Shown here piece after piece: positions 35,350-46,028 of a stretch of 64,000 bases of DNA. The translations under genes were made by a program, and so were the position numbers. Source of the DNA: Enoplolaimus lenunculus (lineage: Eukaryota; Nematoda; Enoplea; Enoplida; Thoracostomopsidae). The notes under the pieces were generated by a model that worked only from the letters and a program-made list of their open reading frames with translations, had not been told where the DNA came from and ran no database searches. The stretch lies in assembly GCA_030248215.1 (NCBI GenBank), contig JASANG010001853.1:1-64000 (forward strand), written 5' to 3'. How positions within the stretch are numbered: position 1 is the first letter of the stretch; the number at the start of each line of letters is the position of its first letter.

Positions 35350-36498
35350 ATGCGCAAATTTGCTATCATCCCCGAACATCCATTAAATCGCCTCTTTGTT
35401 CATCATCCGCAACCACTTTATTTTCGTGGTCGTTCTTTCAACTCCATTGAAGCTATTCGATGGTTCGTGATGTTAACGGTATCTGGCGAACATCAGCTCG
35501 CCTCTCGGTTGACAGTGAACCGGCATCTCGCAAAGCATCCAGGTGAAATAGCGCAATGGGTTCGCAAAAAGGGCTTTCTCAATCCAAAATGCATCTTCCT
35601 TTCTCCTGAAATTGTTGCCGACATCATGATGGATCAAATGCAACAGCCAAGTAGCCCATTCAAAAAAGCATTCGAATCTGTTTTGCGAGCTTTACCTCGT
35701 CCTCTTGACATCCAGTTTGTGCTGTGCTCACCTGATTTTGTTTGGGGCTCCGGTATCCGTGAGTCTCATTTTGGCTGCGACGATGATAATGCACCGCGAG
35801 GCTATAATCTGTATGGTCGCTGTCTGGATCATATTCGCACCGCATGGTATCATCGAAACTTCACTCCCGTCATTGGGAGTCCTACTAGGTTGATGCAAGG
35901 TAGTGCATTCGATACTCCGTTCCGCCGCACTGTACTGCTCGTTGCTGATAGTCAATGTGCAGAAGTCAGCTTCGTTCATGGTGGCGCACATTATTCCGTT
36001 TCCGGAGGTGAGTATCATAACATTGTTGAAGTTTTCACAGCCCGAGGAATTCGTTGGTTGGATTACCAATATATAATAATACAATGCGGAGTCAACAATG
36101 CCCAACGCTCGGCACACAAACAAAAAACTTCTTGGGAAGTTCTCGAGCAATTTTTATCACGGCAACCCACGGGACCGCGCGTTCTGCTGAACACTCCTGT
36201 TCCAATTCCAACGATTCCACAAATCGCTGAACACTCGTCATGGGTTCAAGACCGATTAAGCAGAATCAATGTTGATTGCGTTAATTGGTCCAGCCGTAGC
36301 GCTTCTGAATTTATTGTGAATGGAAAGTTGAACCCACGTTGTTTTAATCGGGACATGTTTCATTTCAACCATTTTGGTTTCCGGCAGCTATGGAATGCTT
36401 GGGTTGAACATCTGCCAGGGTTAGCGAGTGTTAAATACAACATGTCTCCAAGGCGGATCACGATCAAGCGCGATAATAAGGGACACGTCAAATTCTGA
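35350..36498 (+). CDS. NADAR-like plus SGNH-hydrolase-like two-domain protein carried by the LTR element
   Basis: 382 residues, open throughout, ending 23 bp before the 3' LTR. Residues about 10-165 follow the order of the NADAR superfamily: YFRGRSFNSIEAIRWF (with E34) near the start, then KHPGEIAQW (62-70), then SPDFVWGSGI (127-136) and GYNLYGRCLDHIR (151-163). Residues about 193-355 follow SGNH/GDSL hydrolases: LLVADSQ (S201, block I), QCGVNNA (N249/N250, block III) and DMFHFNHFG (D335, H338, block V), a complete candidate triad. NADAR enzymes act on ADP-ribose or NAD-derived compounds, including ADP-ribosyl-guanine; SGNH enzymes hydrolyse esters. What the fusion does for the element is unknown. 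A TTATTAATTTTAG acceptor-like stretch lies just before the ATG, so a spliced subgenomic message is conceivable. The domain calls are by eye. Confidence 0.75.
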   Translation: MRKFAIIPEHPLNRLFVHHPQPLYFRGRSFNSIEAIRWFVMLTVSGEHQLASRLTVNRHLAKHPGEIAQWVRKKGFLNPKCIFLSPEIVADIMMDQMQQPSSPFKKAFESVLRALPRPLDIQFVLCSPDFVWGSGIRESHFGCDDDNAPRGYNLYGRCLDHIRTAWYHRNFTPVIGSPTRLMQGSAFDTPFRRTVLLVADSQCAEVSFVHGGAHYSVSGGEYHNIVEVFTARGIRWLDYQYIIIQCGVNNAQRSAHKQKTSWEVLEQFLSRQPTGPRVLLNTPVPIPTIPQIAEHSSWVQDRLSRINVDCVNWSSRSASEFIVNGKLNPRCFNRDMFHFNHFGFRQLWNAWVEHLPGLASVKYNMSPRRITIKRDNKGHVKF

Positions 36499-36521
36499 GG
36501 TCACAGTTTTGCCCTCCGCAG

Positions 36522-36728
36522 TGTCAACAATTGCTAGTATGCAAATTGTGGATGTATAGCTAACATTTTGCGTTTGGTGTAAAACTTATAATACAAAATA
36601 GTGGGACAGTGATATTTTGGTAATGATATTAGTAGTTTTGTACTTCTTAGGTATTTCTGTGTTTTTCGTTTTTGTATTGTGTTTTGGCTTAAATTTTTGT
36701 CTTTAATAATCAGTTAAACTTCTTCACA
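36522..36728 (+). repeat. 3' LTR
   Basis: 207 bp, reads identical to the 5' LTR, followed by ATTAT (36729-36733). No obvious purine-rich tract precedes it; the bases just before are GCCCTCCGCAG, which is unusual for an LTR element. Confidence 0.95.
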
Positions 36729-36733
36729 ATTAT

Positions 36734-37146
36734 ATAGTTGACTTGCCAAAGTACTTACTGTCAAATATTCTTCCGCCATAGGATGTGAAGTAAATGTTAG
36801 AACGGTGCCCAAAAGACGTATCATTAGCGCTTCATCTGTGTTTATATACTTCGTAATATTCGTTTATATGTCAATGGGTTAAACTTAACCTTTCCAATTC
36901 CACTATTCTGCGCTTATTTCACGGGTCGCCTTCAGAAAGAAGTGTTCTAATCAATTTTTTTGCTGCTGTAACAGTTGTAAACCTTTAATTGAATTGTATG
37001 TGCCGCTGGGCAACTTTGTTTCTTTATTCTACGCCTATTGTGCGTTAATAAATTGAATTTGAACGACGTAGGAATTTCGACAAGACAATGTTGCGTATTT
37101 TGTTGTTTTGCATTGTTTTCACGAACATCTGACTGTTGTTCGTGTT
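36734..37146. other. Gene-free interval
   Basis: Nothing I can name. Confidence 0.45.
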
Positions 37147-37741
37147 TTGAAGAGTCTTTTTACGATACCCCCTAGCCAGCGTTTACCCGAAAATCGTTGG
37201 ATTAAAAATTTTTTAGCATTTTTGATCTTCTCATGACCTCCCCTGATCATTCCACGCCTAAATTTAAATTTTTGAAAAATTCGATATTGTAATGTCCCAA
37301 GGTCCCCCATTGGACCCAAAAAATTTTGCCAAAAAGTTTGACAAATTATAAGCTATGCGATGCAGATTGCGGAGCTGAGTCCAGTGGTGTTCATTTTTTT
37401 GCAATCAAACGACTGGTTAACGAATTCTGGTCAAATAACTGATCGGCGCCGATCCAAATCGATGGCAGCGCGCCAAATCAGTTATTTAACAATAACTCGT
37501 TAACTCAACTCCGCGCAACCGGCATCGCACACCTTACAATTTGTCAAACTTTTTGACAAAAGAAAATTTTTAGGTCCCAAAAAGAAGGGGACCTTGGGAC
37601 CTTAAAAAATCGAACTTTTCAAAAATTTAAATTTAGGCATGTAATTATCAGGGGAGGTCAAGAGAAGCTCAAATATGCAAAAAATTTAACATAATATATT
37701 TTTGGGCAAATGTGGGCTGGGGGATACCGGTAAAGAATATG
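37147..37741. mobile_element. Foldback element, about 600 bp
   Basis: The left arm (37147-37400: ACGATACCCCCTAGCC, TGACCTCCCCTGAT, CCTAAATTTAAATTTTTGAA, AAAAGTTTGACAAATT) is answered in reverse complement by the right arm (37490-37741: AAATTTGTCAAACTTTTTG's partner words, AGGGGAGGTCA, GGCTGGGGGATACC). The centre near 37445 is itself an imperfect palindrome (AAATAACTGATC..GGCGCGCC..ATCAGTTATTT). The arms are about 80% alike by eye. It has no coding capacity; a transcript would form a long hairpin. Confidence 0.85.
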
Positions 37742-38214
37742 GTGTACTGATGTAAAACCTATTCGACCCTAGCGGAATATTTCGCATTTCTGGTGAGTGT
37801 AATTTTTATAACCGAAATCTCGCTGGTCGAAAGTGTAAGACCAGTGACAGATCATCTAACAAAATTTTCCATGTAAGTTGTCAGTGTTTCCCATTTTGAA
37901 AAAACAAGAGTTGACCCCTGAGATGTTAAACCCTATTTCACGATGGCACAACAGCCTTTCAGTAAAAAATAAAACGTTTCGTATCGAAATAACAAAGTAT
38001 TCTATACATTGGTCAATGTCTTAAAATTGATGAAAATGTTTTCTAATTTGTATTAATTTTTCCTATCTTTAACGAGTAATTTTTGTCACAGTTCCCTGGC
38101 ACCAACTACGCATGACTCCCGTATATTTTGCTAACTTGTAAAAGATAATCGGGTAAACACACCTTTTGCCTCAAACTCTTCTCACTGGCTGGCTTATTGT
38201 TTAAAAGTACTCAT
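37742..38214. other. Gene-free interval
   Basis: Nothing I can name. Confidence 0.45.
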
Positions 38215-38350
38215 CCCATGTATAGATGAGGGCTGAAACAGTAGTATAAACCTATTCCTGAACCTAAGCCTAAGCTTAAGCAAAAAAGTAAACCAAAACT
38301 AAAGTTTTACAATACTGCAGGCCCGAGGAAGTACGGTCCGACAATAAAAG
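38215..38350 (+). mobile_element. MITE family A, short copy
   Basis: Left end CCCATGTATAGATGAGGGC, then AACAGTAGTATAAACC and CCTAAGCCTAAGC. The right end is decayed (GGTCCGACAATAAAAGCC). Confidence 0.6.
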
Positions 38351-38936
38351 CCAGGTACGCAACTTTTAGCATTTGTTTACCCCCAGGCAATTTTAGCTTC
38401 AGTTCAATAAACGGTGTTTTTCGTTCTCTTACCTCTATTCTTTAAGCTATTTTTCCTCCAGCACAAGAGCTAATTATGTCCTAGTGTTTTTGGTTTTAAA
38501 AGAACTTCAGCGTTAGAAAAGTGTACTAGCAACGGTCCAAAAACCTACTTAAACGAAAGCCTACAATGCAGTCTCGTAGCCAGTTTAGCATTCAAGAAAG
38601 GGCCAAAATATTTCATTTTAACAAAGCACTGGGCTGGGCTGAAACTATCTTTGTGGTATATATGTGCGAAATGATTTTATTCGGTTAGTCCCCTGGCTCT
38701 CGCTGGTAACGGGTCCGCAGATCTACAATTATGCTTATACCGTTATGCTGGGCTTGACGTTGCGATTTTCAATAAACTAATTCAGTCAGTTGACACCATT
38801 TTACAGAATACAGCAGTATACGCAGCTTCATTTTACGTCAAATTCATTACTTATATGTGCTTAAGAGCAATCGGCGCACCCAGCGGAGGGTTGTAGCTTC
38901 TTCCACTTTAAAATCTTTTGTGAAACTGTGGTAAGC
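38351..38936. other. Gene-free interval
   Basis: Nothing I can name. Confidence 0.45.
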
Positions 38937-39307
38937 AGAATGTAACCGGATATCCGTTTCCGTTTCGGTTTCCGGTACAAACTGGTGTCCGTTTCCGTTC
39001 CCGTTTCCGTTATAGAAATAACGAAAATTTCGTTATTTTTATGTTCAAAATTTGTAATAAAAATCACGGAGGCATTTTTTGTTACACAACGAAATTCATC
39101 CAAAATCTTAAAAAATATCGATGCATCCGCCACTTTTTAAATCTTTGAAAGACCGCGGAATTACGTACGCGTCAATTGAGTTGGCAGAAAAATAAAACAT
39201 GTTTAAACATTTTTATGTTTCAATATCCGTTTTCCGTTTCCGTTTCCGTTGTTTTGATTCGTATCAGTTTTCGTTTCCGTTAGATTTACTATTTGTTTTC
39301 ACCCTAG
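38937..39307 (-). mobile_element. hAT-type MITE with TTTCCG arrays
   Basis: The ends AGAATGTAACCGGAT and TTTTCACCCTAG match a CAGGGTG-AACCGG pattern loosely. Flanking octamers TGGTAAGC (38929-38936) and TGGTAAAG (39308-39315) agree at seven of eight positions. Both subterminal regions consist of (C)CGTTTC units (38955-39020 and 39228-39285) around an AT-rich core that includes an irrelevant 90-codon frame. Confidence 0.7.
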
Positions 39308-40179
39308 TGGTAAAGCCTACACCGCATGAATTTTGTATCTTTCTGCTGTTTATGTAATTTTGTTTAGATACGTAGTCTACTATCTGAAGAATTCAGCTTG
39401 TACTGCTATTCTTATGTCATTTGTAATACAAATATTAAAATAGCGATAGATCTAGTAGATCTAGAGATACGCCGTTCAGAACCTGGAAACCTCAAGTTAA
39501 TTCACGTATCGCCACTATTTTGACTTATGATTTGTATTTATACTATGGGATACAGTTTAAAATATATTCGCAAAACAAACACCTCAAAGTTCTGTATGAG
39601 TATTTCATACATTACACAAAAAAATGCGTATATATAATATACATATCCGTTTTTCAGTTTTAATAGCTAATAATACCTTTTTTCACAATGCTCGTTTTAC
39701 TTGAACAAATGTATTCTGGTAGATTTATCACTTGTCGACTAAATATATAACCATGAGCGCGGTACGTAACCTGACCTACAATTAGGTCTTTTTTCCGAAC
39801 ATTTGGCCCAGAACGGTAATTATCGAACACTTAATCGGTTTAAAAATTGTTTCGAGCCTATAAGCTTTTTGGGTAAATTGAGCAGTGCACTGTTTGAATC
39901 GTTTTCTGCCACGAAATGCACATCAAAGTATCTGTTTAAGTTTTTGTTTTTGTTTATTTGTTTCTGTTCCCCAGTTGTCTTGTTAGCGGTTGGATTTCAA
40001 ATATGTACCCGATACTGTGCAGTATCAAGAGGTTAACGGTACGGATATATTCTCCGGTGAAATATCAATTACCTTTATTTATTGTTACATTATATGTTGC
40101 TTGGGGCATAAAATCAAATTTGCGCTCATGATACAAGCTCTTGAAATCTAAGGGGTATACATACACCTCTCATAGGGAC
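39308..40179. other. Gene-free interval
   Basis: A 77-codon frame at 39803-40036 has a hydrophobic stretch (KFLFLFICFCSPVVLLAVGF) but no other support. Confidence 0.4.
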
Positions 40180-40350
40180 CGTAGACATGGAGAAGCAGGA
40201 GAGGCGCATCCTCATAGGAAATATTTTGCCCCCTCACCTGGAAAATTTTGAACCTTGCTTGTATTAAGTCATGACAAACCCTTGTATGCTCCTTCTGAAA
40301 ATTTTTAGCCCCCCCCCCCAACAAGGTGAGCTGGCTACGGGCCTGCCTCC
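40180..40350 (+). repeat. Family C repeat
   Basis: GACCGTAGACATGG, TTTTGAACCTTGCTTGTA, AAACCCTTGTATGC, CTGAAAATTTTTAGCC, a C run, then AACAAGGTGAGCTGGCTACG. This is one of the better-preserved copies. Confidence 0.8.
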
Positions 40351-40383
40351 CATCTGAGAGTCCACGTTTCTTATCATAACTTG

Positions 40384-40593
40384 GGCCAATGTTACTTTGA
40401 AGGGCGTAACAGTAGATTAAGCGTATTCCTAAGCCTAAGCCTAACCTAAGCGTTGCAAAAATGGGTTCCTAAGCCTATTAAGCCTAATCCTAAGCCAAAG
40501 CCAAAGCCAACGCAAAAAATGGAATCTAGAATCTAAATCTACTCTTTTATAGACCCGCCAGAAACATGGACGCCCCTTAAAGTAACATGGGTC
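40384..40593 (+). mobile_element. MITE family A copy with 8-bp duplication
   Basis: Flanks ATAACTTG (40376-40383) and ATAACTTA (40594-40601). The ends GGCCAATGTTACTTTGAAGG and CCTTAAAGTAACATGGGTC are inverted repeats. The interior carries CCTAAGCCTAAGCCTAACC words and a short CCAAAG array. Confidence 0.85.
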
Positions 40594-42009
40594 ATAACTT
40601 ACAATTATGTCTTAAAGATGAAATGGAAAATATTCGCGCAAAAAGGTTAATTCTAAAACCTCTGCCTGGTTGTCGTCTTCACCTGGCCTAATTTTTTCCC
40701 GCCCGATTACTGATGTGTCTTTACTTATAAGTGCACTGGCACGATACCTAATATGCTAGCACGTACTCGTAGCAAAAAATACGCCTGTTTTTTGCGTCAA
40801 ATCAATAGCCGGACTGGTTGAGCATATATACTCAAGTGTCGCACACCCGCAGTATTTGATTTGCCGTTTGAATCGGTTTATTTCGGAAACCCGAATGAGT
40901 GAAAAAACTCAACCATTTCTGTCGTAGAAAGCCACATACCATTTTGTGTGTACTTTAAAAGCAGAAACCAAACCTATTTCACAGGGGCGTGTACCAGGGA
41001 AGGGATACACGACTGAGGCGATACAAGGGGACAGATGGAGCGCATAAAGCTCGCGAAATGTGTTGTAAAACAGGAAAATGTACATCTGCCAGGTTTTAGA
41101 ATAAATTTCTGGAACCAAAAGGTAAAAAGGTTTCATTTATATAAGGTTATTACCTTTCGAAATGAAATCCTAAGTTAAGCCGCGGCTAAAGGGGGTGTAT
41201 CCCGAAATTTCAAAAGAAACAGCAAAAAGCACCGTTTAACAAACGTAAGAATAACTTTTTCTAAATCTAAGGAGTTGAGAAATTTTAAATGAGGTTATAC
41301 CTTCCCAACGTGAAACCTGAGCTACGCATCTGCTATTTTCCACTGACCAGCGCTGTTCGTTGCACTTTTTCGACGTTTTCTTATTCTTTGTTAAGCATTA
41401 TTTAAAATATAAAAATATATTTCTTTATATTTTTATTTTTGGAACACAAAACAGTCGTAAGTCCGTTTTTGATATCGAATAGAAAATATTAATAAGGTTG
41501 AAATCTGTATTAATTGTTACTGTGAAATTATAGGGAAAATCTATATTATTTAGTTGAAACGCTCAACTTACGGATTTTGGACATCATTCCAGAAGGGTGA
41601 TTTTATATGAAACATTTGTTTGAAAATGCGTACAAAGTGTTCCATTATTGTGCAATGAGGTTCAATGTCCCACCCACCAAATACACTTTGAGATATCGAC
41701 TTTGAAAATTTTGCAATCACTTTGACTTATAAACAAGCTAATTGAGATAACGAGTTTTACTGATATTTGTGACTCCTGTTAATTTCGAAATCTAACGCCA
41801 TGGAGTTTGACAAACCCCATGAAGAATTTTACAATTTTAGCAAGATTATGAGAAACTCAGATCTGCAAAAAAGGTTTTTAAAGTCAAACGTTTTTGAAGC
41901 CAACTCCGGCCGAGGGAATAACTGAAAATCCTCAAAAATTGTTGATGTTTAAATTGAGAAAATATTTTTTCTATTTCTGGCCTGGTACGACCCTAACAGA
42001 TTTGATCAT
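40594..42009. other. Gene-free interval
   Basis: Two segments (about 41150-41215 and 41280-41335) share 'ACCTTTCGAAATGAAATCC / ACCTTCCCAACGTGAAACC' and may be decayed repeats. No supported gene. Confidence 0.4.
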
Positions 42010-42190
42010 TGACAACCATGTTCGTAACCAGTTCACCTGGCTTGGGGGAGGGCAATAAATTTTCAGAACGGGCATACAAGGGTTTTCAATGATTTACAAG
42101 CAAAGTAGAAAATACTCAATGGGTGGCCGAAATTTTTCCTTAGGTGCTGAGGTCCCTGGCCACCGCTCCCTTGGCTACGGGCCCGTAGAC
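42010..42190 (-). repeat. Family C repeat, inverted
   Basis: Reads TTCACCTGGCTTGGGGGAGG, GCATACAAGGGTTTTCAATG, then CCTGGCCACCGCTCCCTTGG and CTACGGGCCCGTA. It supplies the outer end of the family (GGCCCGTAGCCA), so both family C ends share GGCCCGTAGCCA as short inverted repeats. Confidence 0.8.
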
Positions 42191-43191
42191 AGCGTGCTTA
42201 TAAATCCGTCATAAACTTTGTTTTGGTCGCGTGAGCAAATATTACATTTCGATGCCACTTTTTCTAATTCAAGCCAGTTTGCTGAATCATACCTGATTGT
42301 TTATTTTATAACTTTTTAAATCACTGGTTTATATTTTTTACAATTTCTCGTTTGTATGGCTTTTACTCTTTTAGTACAAAAACACAGAACCTAAAATACG
42401 CAGTTTTAAACCAGCAGTTTTTTACTGTATACAGAAAACAGTTTACTGCGCTTAAGTTTTATTTTGGGGCCATATTTTCAAATGTGTATAGCAACTCGCA
42501 ATCAATTAGTAATAGGTTTTCAAACTCATTAGGTATTGCAGTTTTTTTAACTCAAAATTTGTACAAGAGTTGAGCAAATTATCTGCAAAGAATATGCTGA
42601 GTTCCAAGCCGTAGCATTCACTGGTTCGAAAGTTACAGGACCTATTACCAATGGGTTATAGGTGCTACTACACACATTTGAGAATACGGGAGTAGGATAT
42701 TTCAATCTTATAAATATTTGCCGGCGCAAGAACTATCATATGACTAAAAATTTATAATTTTAAAATATTCGAATTGCTCAATGATTTTACTTTAGTGGCT
42801 GAAAAATTTCACAAAGGGAACTGTTCTAAGGTGGGCTGATTTCTTGTACCCGCTCTTTTCTAAATTCCTATTTAAGACCCAACCAAACAATGTTGTATCA
42901 TATTGACTTTGAATCGATTACAAGACAAAAGACGACGAAACATATATTTTTAATTAGTTTGTCGCTGTCTCAGACACTTTTACGCATACAATAGAAATAT
43001 TAACCTATAATAGAAACAAACTAGTATCCGTTATTCATAGCATCGAAGATCTTTATTTGTCTAATGATTTCAATTTGTTATTCTGCATGTGCCCTCTACA
43101 ATTTTCAGAATTCAGTTTATTCAAAATAATGTAGACAAATTTTTGAAATTGTTCAATGAAGAACTAAAATTCGCCGTGACGCGTTTCTGAC
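42191..43191. other. Gene-free interval
   Basis: Nothing I can name. Confidence 0.45.
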
Positions 43192-43874
43192 CAGGGTGTA
43201 ACTGAAGGTGAAAAAACTAGACCTAGGGACGGAGTTGAAATTAAAATTAATTAAAAGAAGATGTTATTACTGCAAATTTGCAAACTAAGTGAAGGGCACA
43301 AATTTTATGAAAGTAGGAAAAAATTTCAGTGCCAAAATTGCCGAAACCTCCAACTGAAATTCTACAAAACCCATAGCCAGAGGTCGATTTTCAAATGGAG
43401 CATGAGACAGAACTCTGGTTTTTCAGTTAAAATTCTATAAGAGCCGTAGCCAGAGGTCGATTTTCAAATGGAGCATGAGACAGAACTCTGGTTTTTCAGT
43501 TAAAATTCTATAAGAGCCGTAGCCAGAGGTCGATTTTCAAATGGAGCATGAGACAGAACTCTGGTTTTTCAGTTAAAATTCTATAAGAGCCGTAGCCAGA
43601 GGTCGATTTTCAAATGGAGCTTGAGGCAGACCTCCGGTTGTGCAACTAAAATTCTATGATAGCCGTAACCAGAGGCGGAATTTTGAAAACAGTCGGAGGT
43701 ACACCTCCGGTTGTCCAACTAAAATTCAGCTGGAGCCATAGCCAAAGGACGATTTTCGAATGGAGCCAGAGGTAGACACCCGGTTGCCGACTCAAATTCT
43801 ACAGGAGCCATAGACAGAGATGAATTTTTGAGATGAAATCAAAGGTAGACCTCCGGTTGTACCCTGTTTCCGAC
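43184..43874 (+). mobile_element. hAT-type MITE filled with 72-bp tandem units
   Basis: CAGGGTGTAACTGAAGGT (43192) and ACCTCCGGTTGTACCCTG (ending 43866) are the ends. The flanking octamers TTTCTGAC and TTTCCGAC differ at one base. About seven units of roughly 72 bp, each containing GCCGTAGCCAGAGGTCGATT or a variant, fill 43374-43866. The first four are near-identical, and the later ones increasingly diverged and contain ACCTCCGGTTGT, the element's own end. The terminal repeat thus appears to have been amplified inward. Confidence 0.85.
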
Positions 43875-45293
43875 ATAGTCCGAAGTAAACATGTTTCTAG
43901 ACACCGCCTTTAAAGCTACTGTGAAGCTGTTGCATATTGGTCCAAAACCGGCGATGGTAACTTTTTATATAGATTACTGCAAAAATTAGTACGCGGATAA
44001 CTGATAAATAAGCACTTATTACTCGCTAAGTTCGTCAATTATGAGTACTTTACCTTTTACCTTACTTGCCTATAAAGGATGCCTAATAAATCAGGTATTA
44101 ATTAAAAACAAAACATTATCACAACTGCAGCTTTGTAACAGATGCTGTATCATTTTGCTTCTGTGACAATTGTTTTTCTGGTTTTATTCCAATTTTCCAG
44201 CCAGGCAAGTGCTAGGCGCACCGCGTGAACCGGCCTTAAAAGAGGTCGGCGTTGAAAAATAAAATTAATTTAAAAATTTCAAAGATTCAAAAGTTAAATT
44301 CATAGAGCATTTTGAATTAAACGATTGCGTCTTGTTTCTCTATCGGTCCGCTTGCGAAATTCCCTCCAGTGTATTCTTGTGTAGCGGAACAACTATATTT
44401 ATTGTAATAATGCAAACAACACGAGCATTTTAATTTAAAGGGCAAGTGTGGATCTAGGCTAATCTAGAGATCAGATGTACTCACCAGAGCCAAAAAAATT
44501 AAAATTTTGCCTAATAACTTAATACCAAAATTGAAACTAGATTCTTTAGAGTTGGTCGGCCACTGTTAGCAGTTAAAGGACCCCGAAGGTTGGTTCTTGA
44601 ACTACGTCCGATTAAGTAAACTCAAGGCATGGGTTTGGTTCCAGCAAACAGATTTTCATTTCAATTATATATTTATGATAATACTTTCGGATCTGTTTTA
44701 CCCTTCGTCAATCGTGCCATATGAAAAGCCAACAAACAAGAAACAAACAAACAAAACTGCTGGTACGGCCGACGTGCTAGACGGCTCTAAGAAATTTTAG
44801 GAGGGGTGGTTATGCAAATTTATAAGCAGAGCACACGTCTCTTCAGAGGATGCGCAAAACTTTTCCACGCGTAGGGCTGAGTCCACTGCTTTGTTCCCCT
44901 GGGCCTACGGATCCGAGCGCGCGACGAGTAGTACCCGGAAGTAATATGAGACGGTTCATGCGAAATGTGTTTGGAATAAATTATAGAGTTTTGATTATGT
45001 TTCATATTCTCTGATGTATTCGATGAATCTAACCAGTTATAGTCGCCGGAAACAGCAGTGAAACGGGAGTATTAAAGCGGAAACCGGAAACCGCTTTTTG
45101 AAAACTTATTTTCCAGCTTGTGCCCTGGTTCATTTTACTTTTAAGGGCGTCCCGATTATTCCGTATTGCAGTGTAGTAAATTTTAAGTTTAAGACTAGTT
45201 TGGTTCTAGCTATTTTCACATCAACACTTTATGCTCTATAGGACTGGAATTTTGTTACAGTTGCGCTTGCAAGTCTATCACTGGTATGACATT
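43875..45293. other. Gene-free interval
   Basis: Nothing I can name; the short frames at 44597-44800 and 44820-45005 lack motifs. Confidence 0.45.
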
Positions 45294-45545
45294 GCACTGT
45301 AAATTCCAGTGAATTGATTTTGATTCAGAATGAGTTGAATCGCTCAGTCTGAGTTACGGCTATCACAACTCACAATTGTGAGTTTATTCAACTCATTCTA
45401 GCTTAATTCATCAACTCCCTCGAGTCAACTCAAGTCCTAGTGAGAATCAAATCAGCTCAGAGTGAGTTAAAGTTTACTGTTATTAACTCAGAAATAACTA
45501 ACTTTCCGTCTGAGTTGATTAATTAACTCACTAGAATTTACAGCA
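45294..45545. mobile_element. Palindromic MITE
   Basis: CACTGTAAATTCCAGTGAATT at the left is answered by AACTCACTAGAATTTACAG at the right. The whole 250 bp is made of GAGTTGA/TCAACTC words in both senses. Non-coding. Related in style, not sequence, to the element at 23860-24072. Confidence 0.75.
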
Positions 45546-45828
45546 TAGTTGATGGCAAAAGTTCCGTTTTTTGTTGTGATACATTTACGATTGCCAATGT
45601 TTGCATAACTCCGAGTCGTGTCATTTTTTTTTACTTATACCAAATTTTATTTGCAACATGACAATTTTGGGCTGGTATAGTGTTGCTTTGATGATCGCCT
45701 AATAATGATTATATACCTCAGCGAAGGAAATACCACGTCAACGCTCAAAGTAAGAACTTTCAAAACTATACCGAGAAGTAAGTGTCGACTACAAATTTGT
45801 GGCGACTCTCAAACTCATAGATTTGCTG

Positions 45829-46020
45829 CCCAATGTTAATTTTGGGGCCGTAACAGTAGATTAAGCGTATTCCTAAGCATAAACCTAAACCTAAGCGTTG
45901 CAAAAGCGTATTCCTAAGTCTAAAGCCTAAGCCTAAGCAAGAAAGTGTAATCTAGAATCTAAACCTACTCTTTTATAGACCGTTCAGAAACCTGGACGCC
46001 CCATAAAGTAACATGGGCCG
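45829..46020 (+). mobile_element. MITE family A with exact 8-bp duplication
   Basis: ATTTGCTG occurs at 45821-45828 and 46021-46028. The element starts CCCAATGTTAATTTTGG and ends CATAAAGTAACATGGGCCG. The interior contains ATTAAGCGTATTCCTAAGC and CCTAAGCCTAAGC. Confidence 0.85.
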
Positions 46021-46028
46021 ATTTGCTG

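Larger units (their letters stand above)
31911..36733 (+). mobile_element. Young BEL/Pao-group LTR retroelement, non-autonomous
   Basis: Two 207-bp LTRs (31916-32122, 36522-36728) read as identical, start TGT and end ACA, and are flanked by the 5-bp duplication ATTAT. The length of the duplication, the Gag family (DUF1759-like) and the protease family (DUF1758-like) all place it in BEL/Pao. Parts in order: LTR, primer-binding site, gag-protease ORF, a rearranged stretch with pol-like pieces, a NADAR-SGNH ORF, LTR. It lacks most of a pol region, so it is broken as an autonomous element, with a few large rearrangements rather than many small ones. It would depend on enzymes from relatives. LTR identity argues for a very recent insertion. 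Confidence 0.93.

Noticed and set aside
32533-36498. A complete autonomous retroelement
   Set aside because: No continuous reverse transcriptase, RNase H or integrase region is present between the protease and the 3' LTR.
43374-43866. A CRISPR-like array
   Set aside because: Units are contiguous with no unique spacers, and they sit inside a hAT-type transposon.
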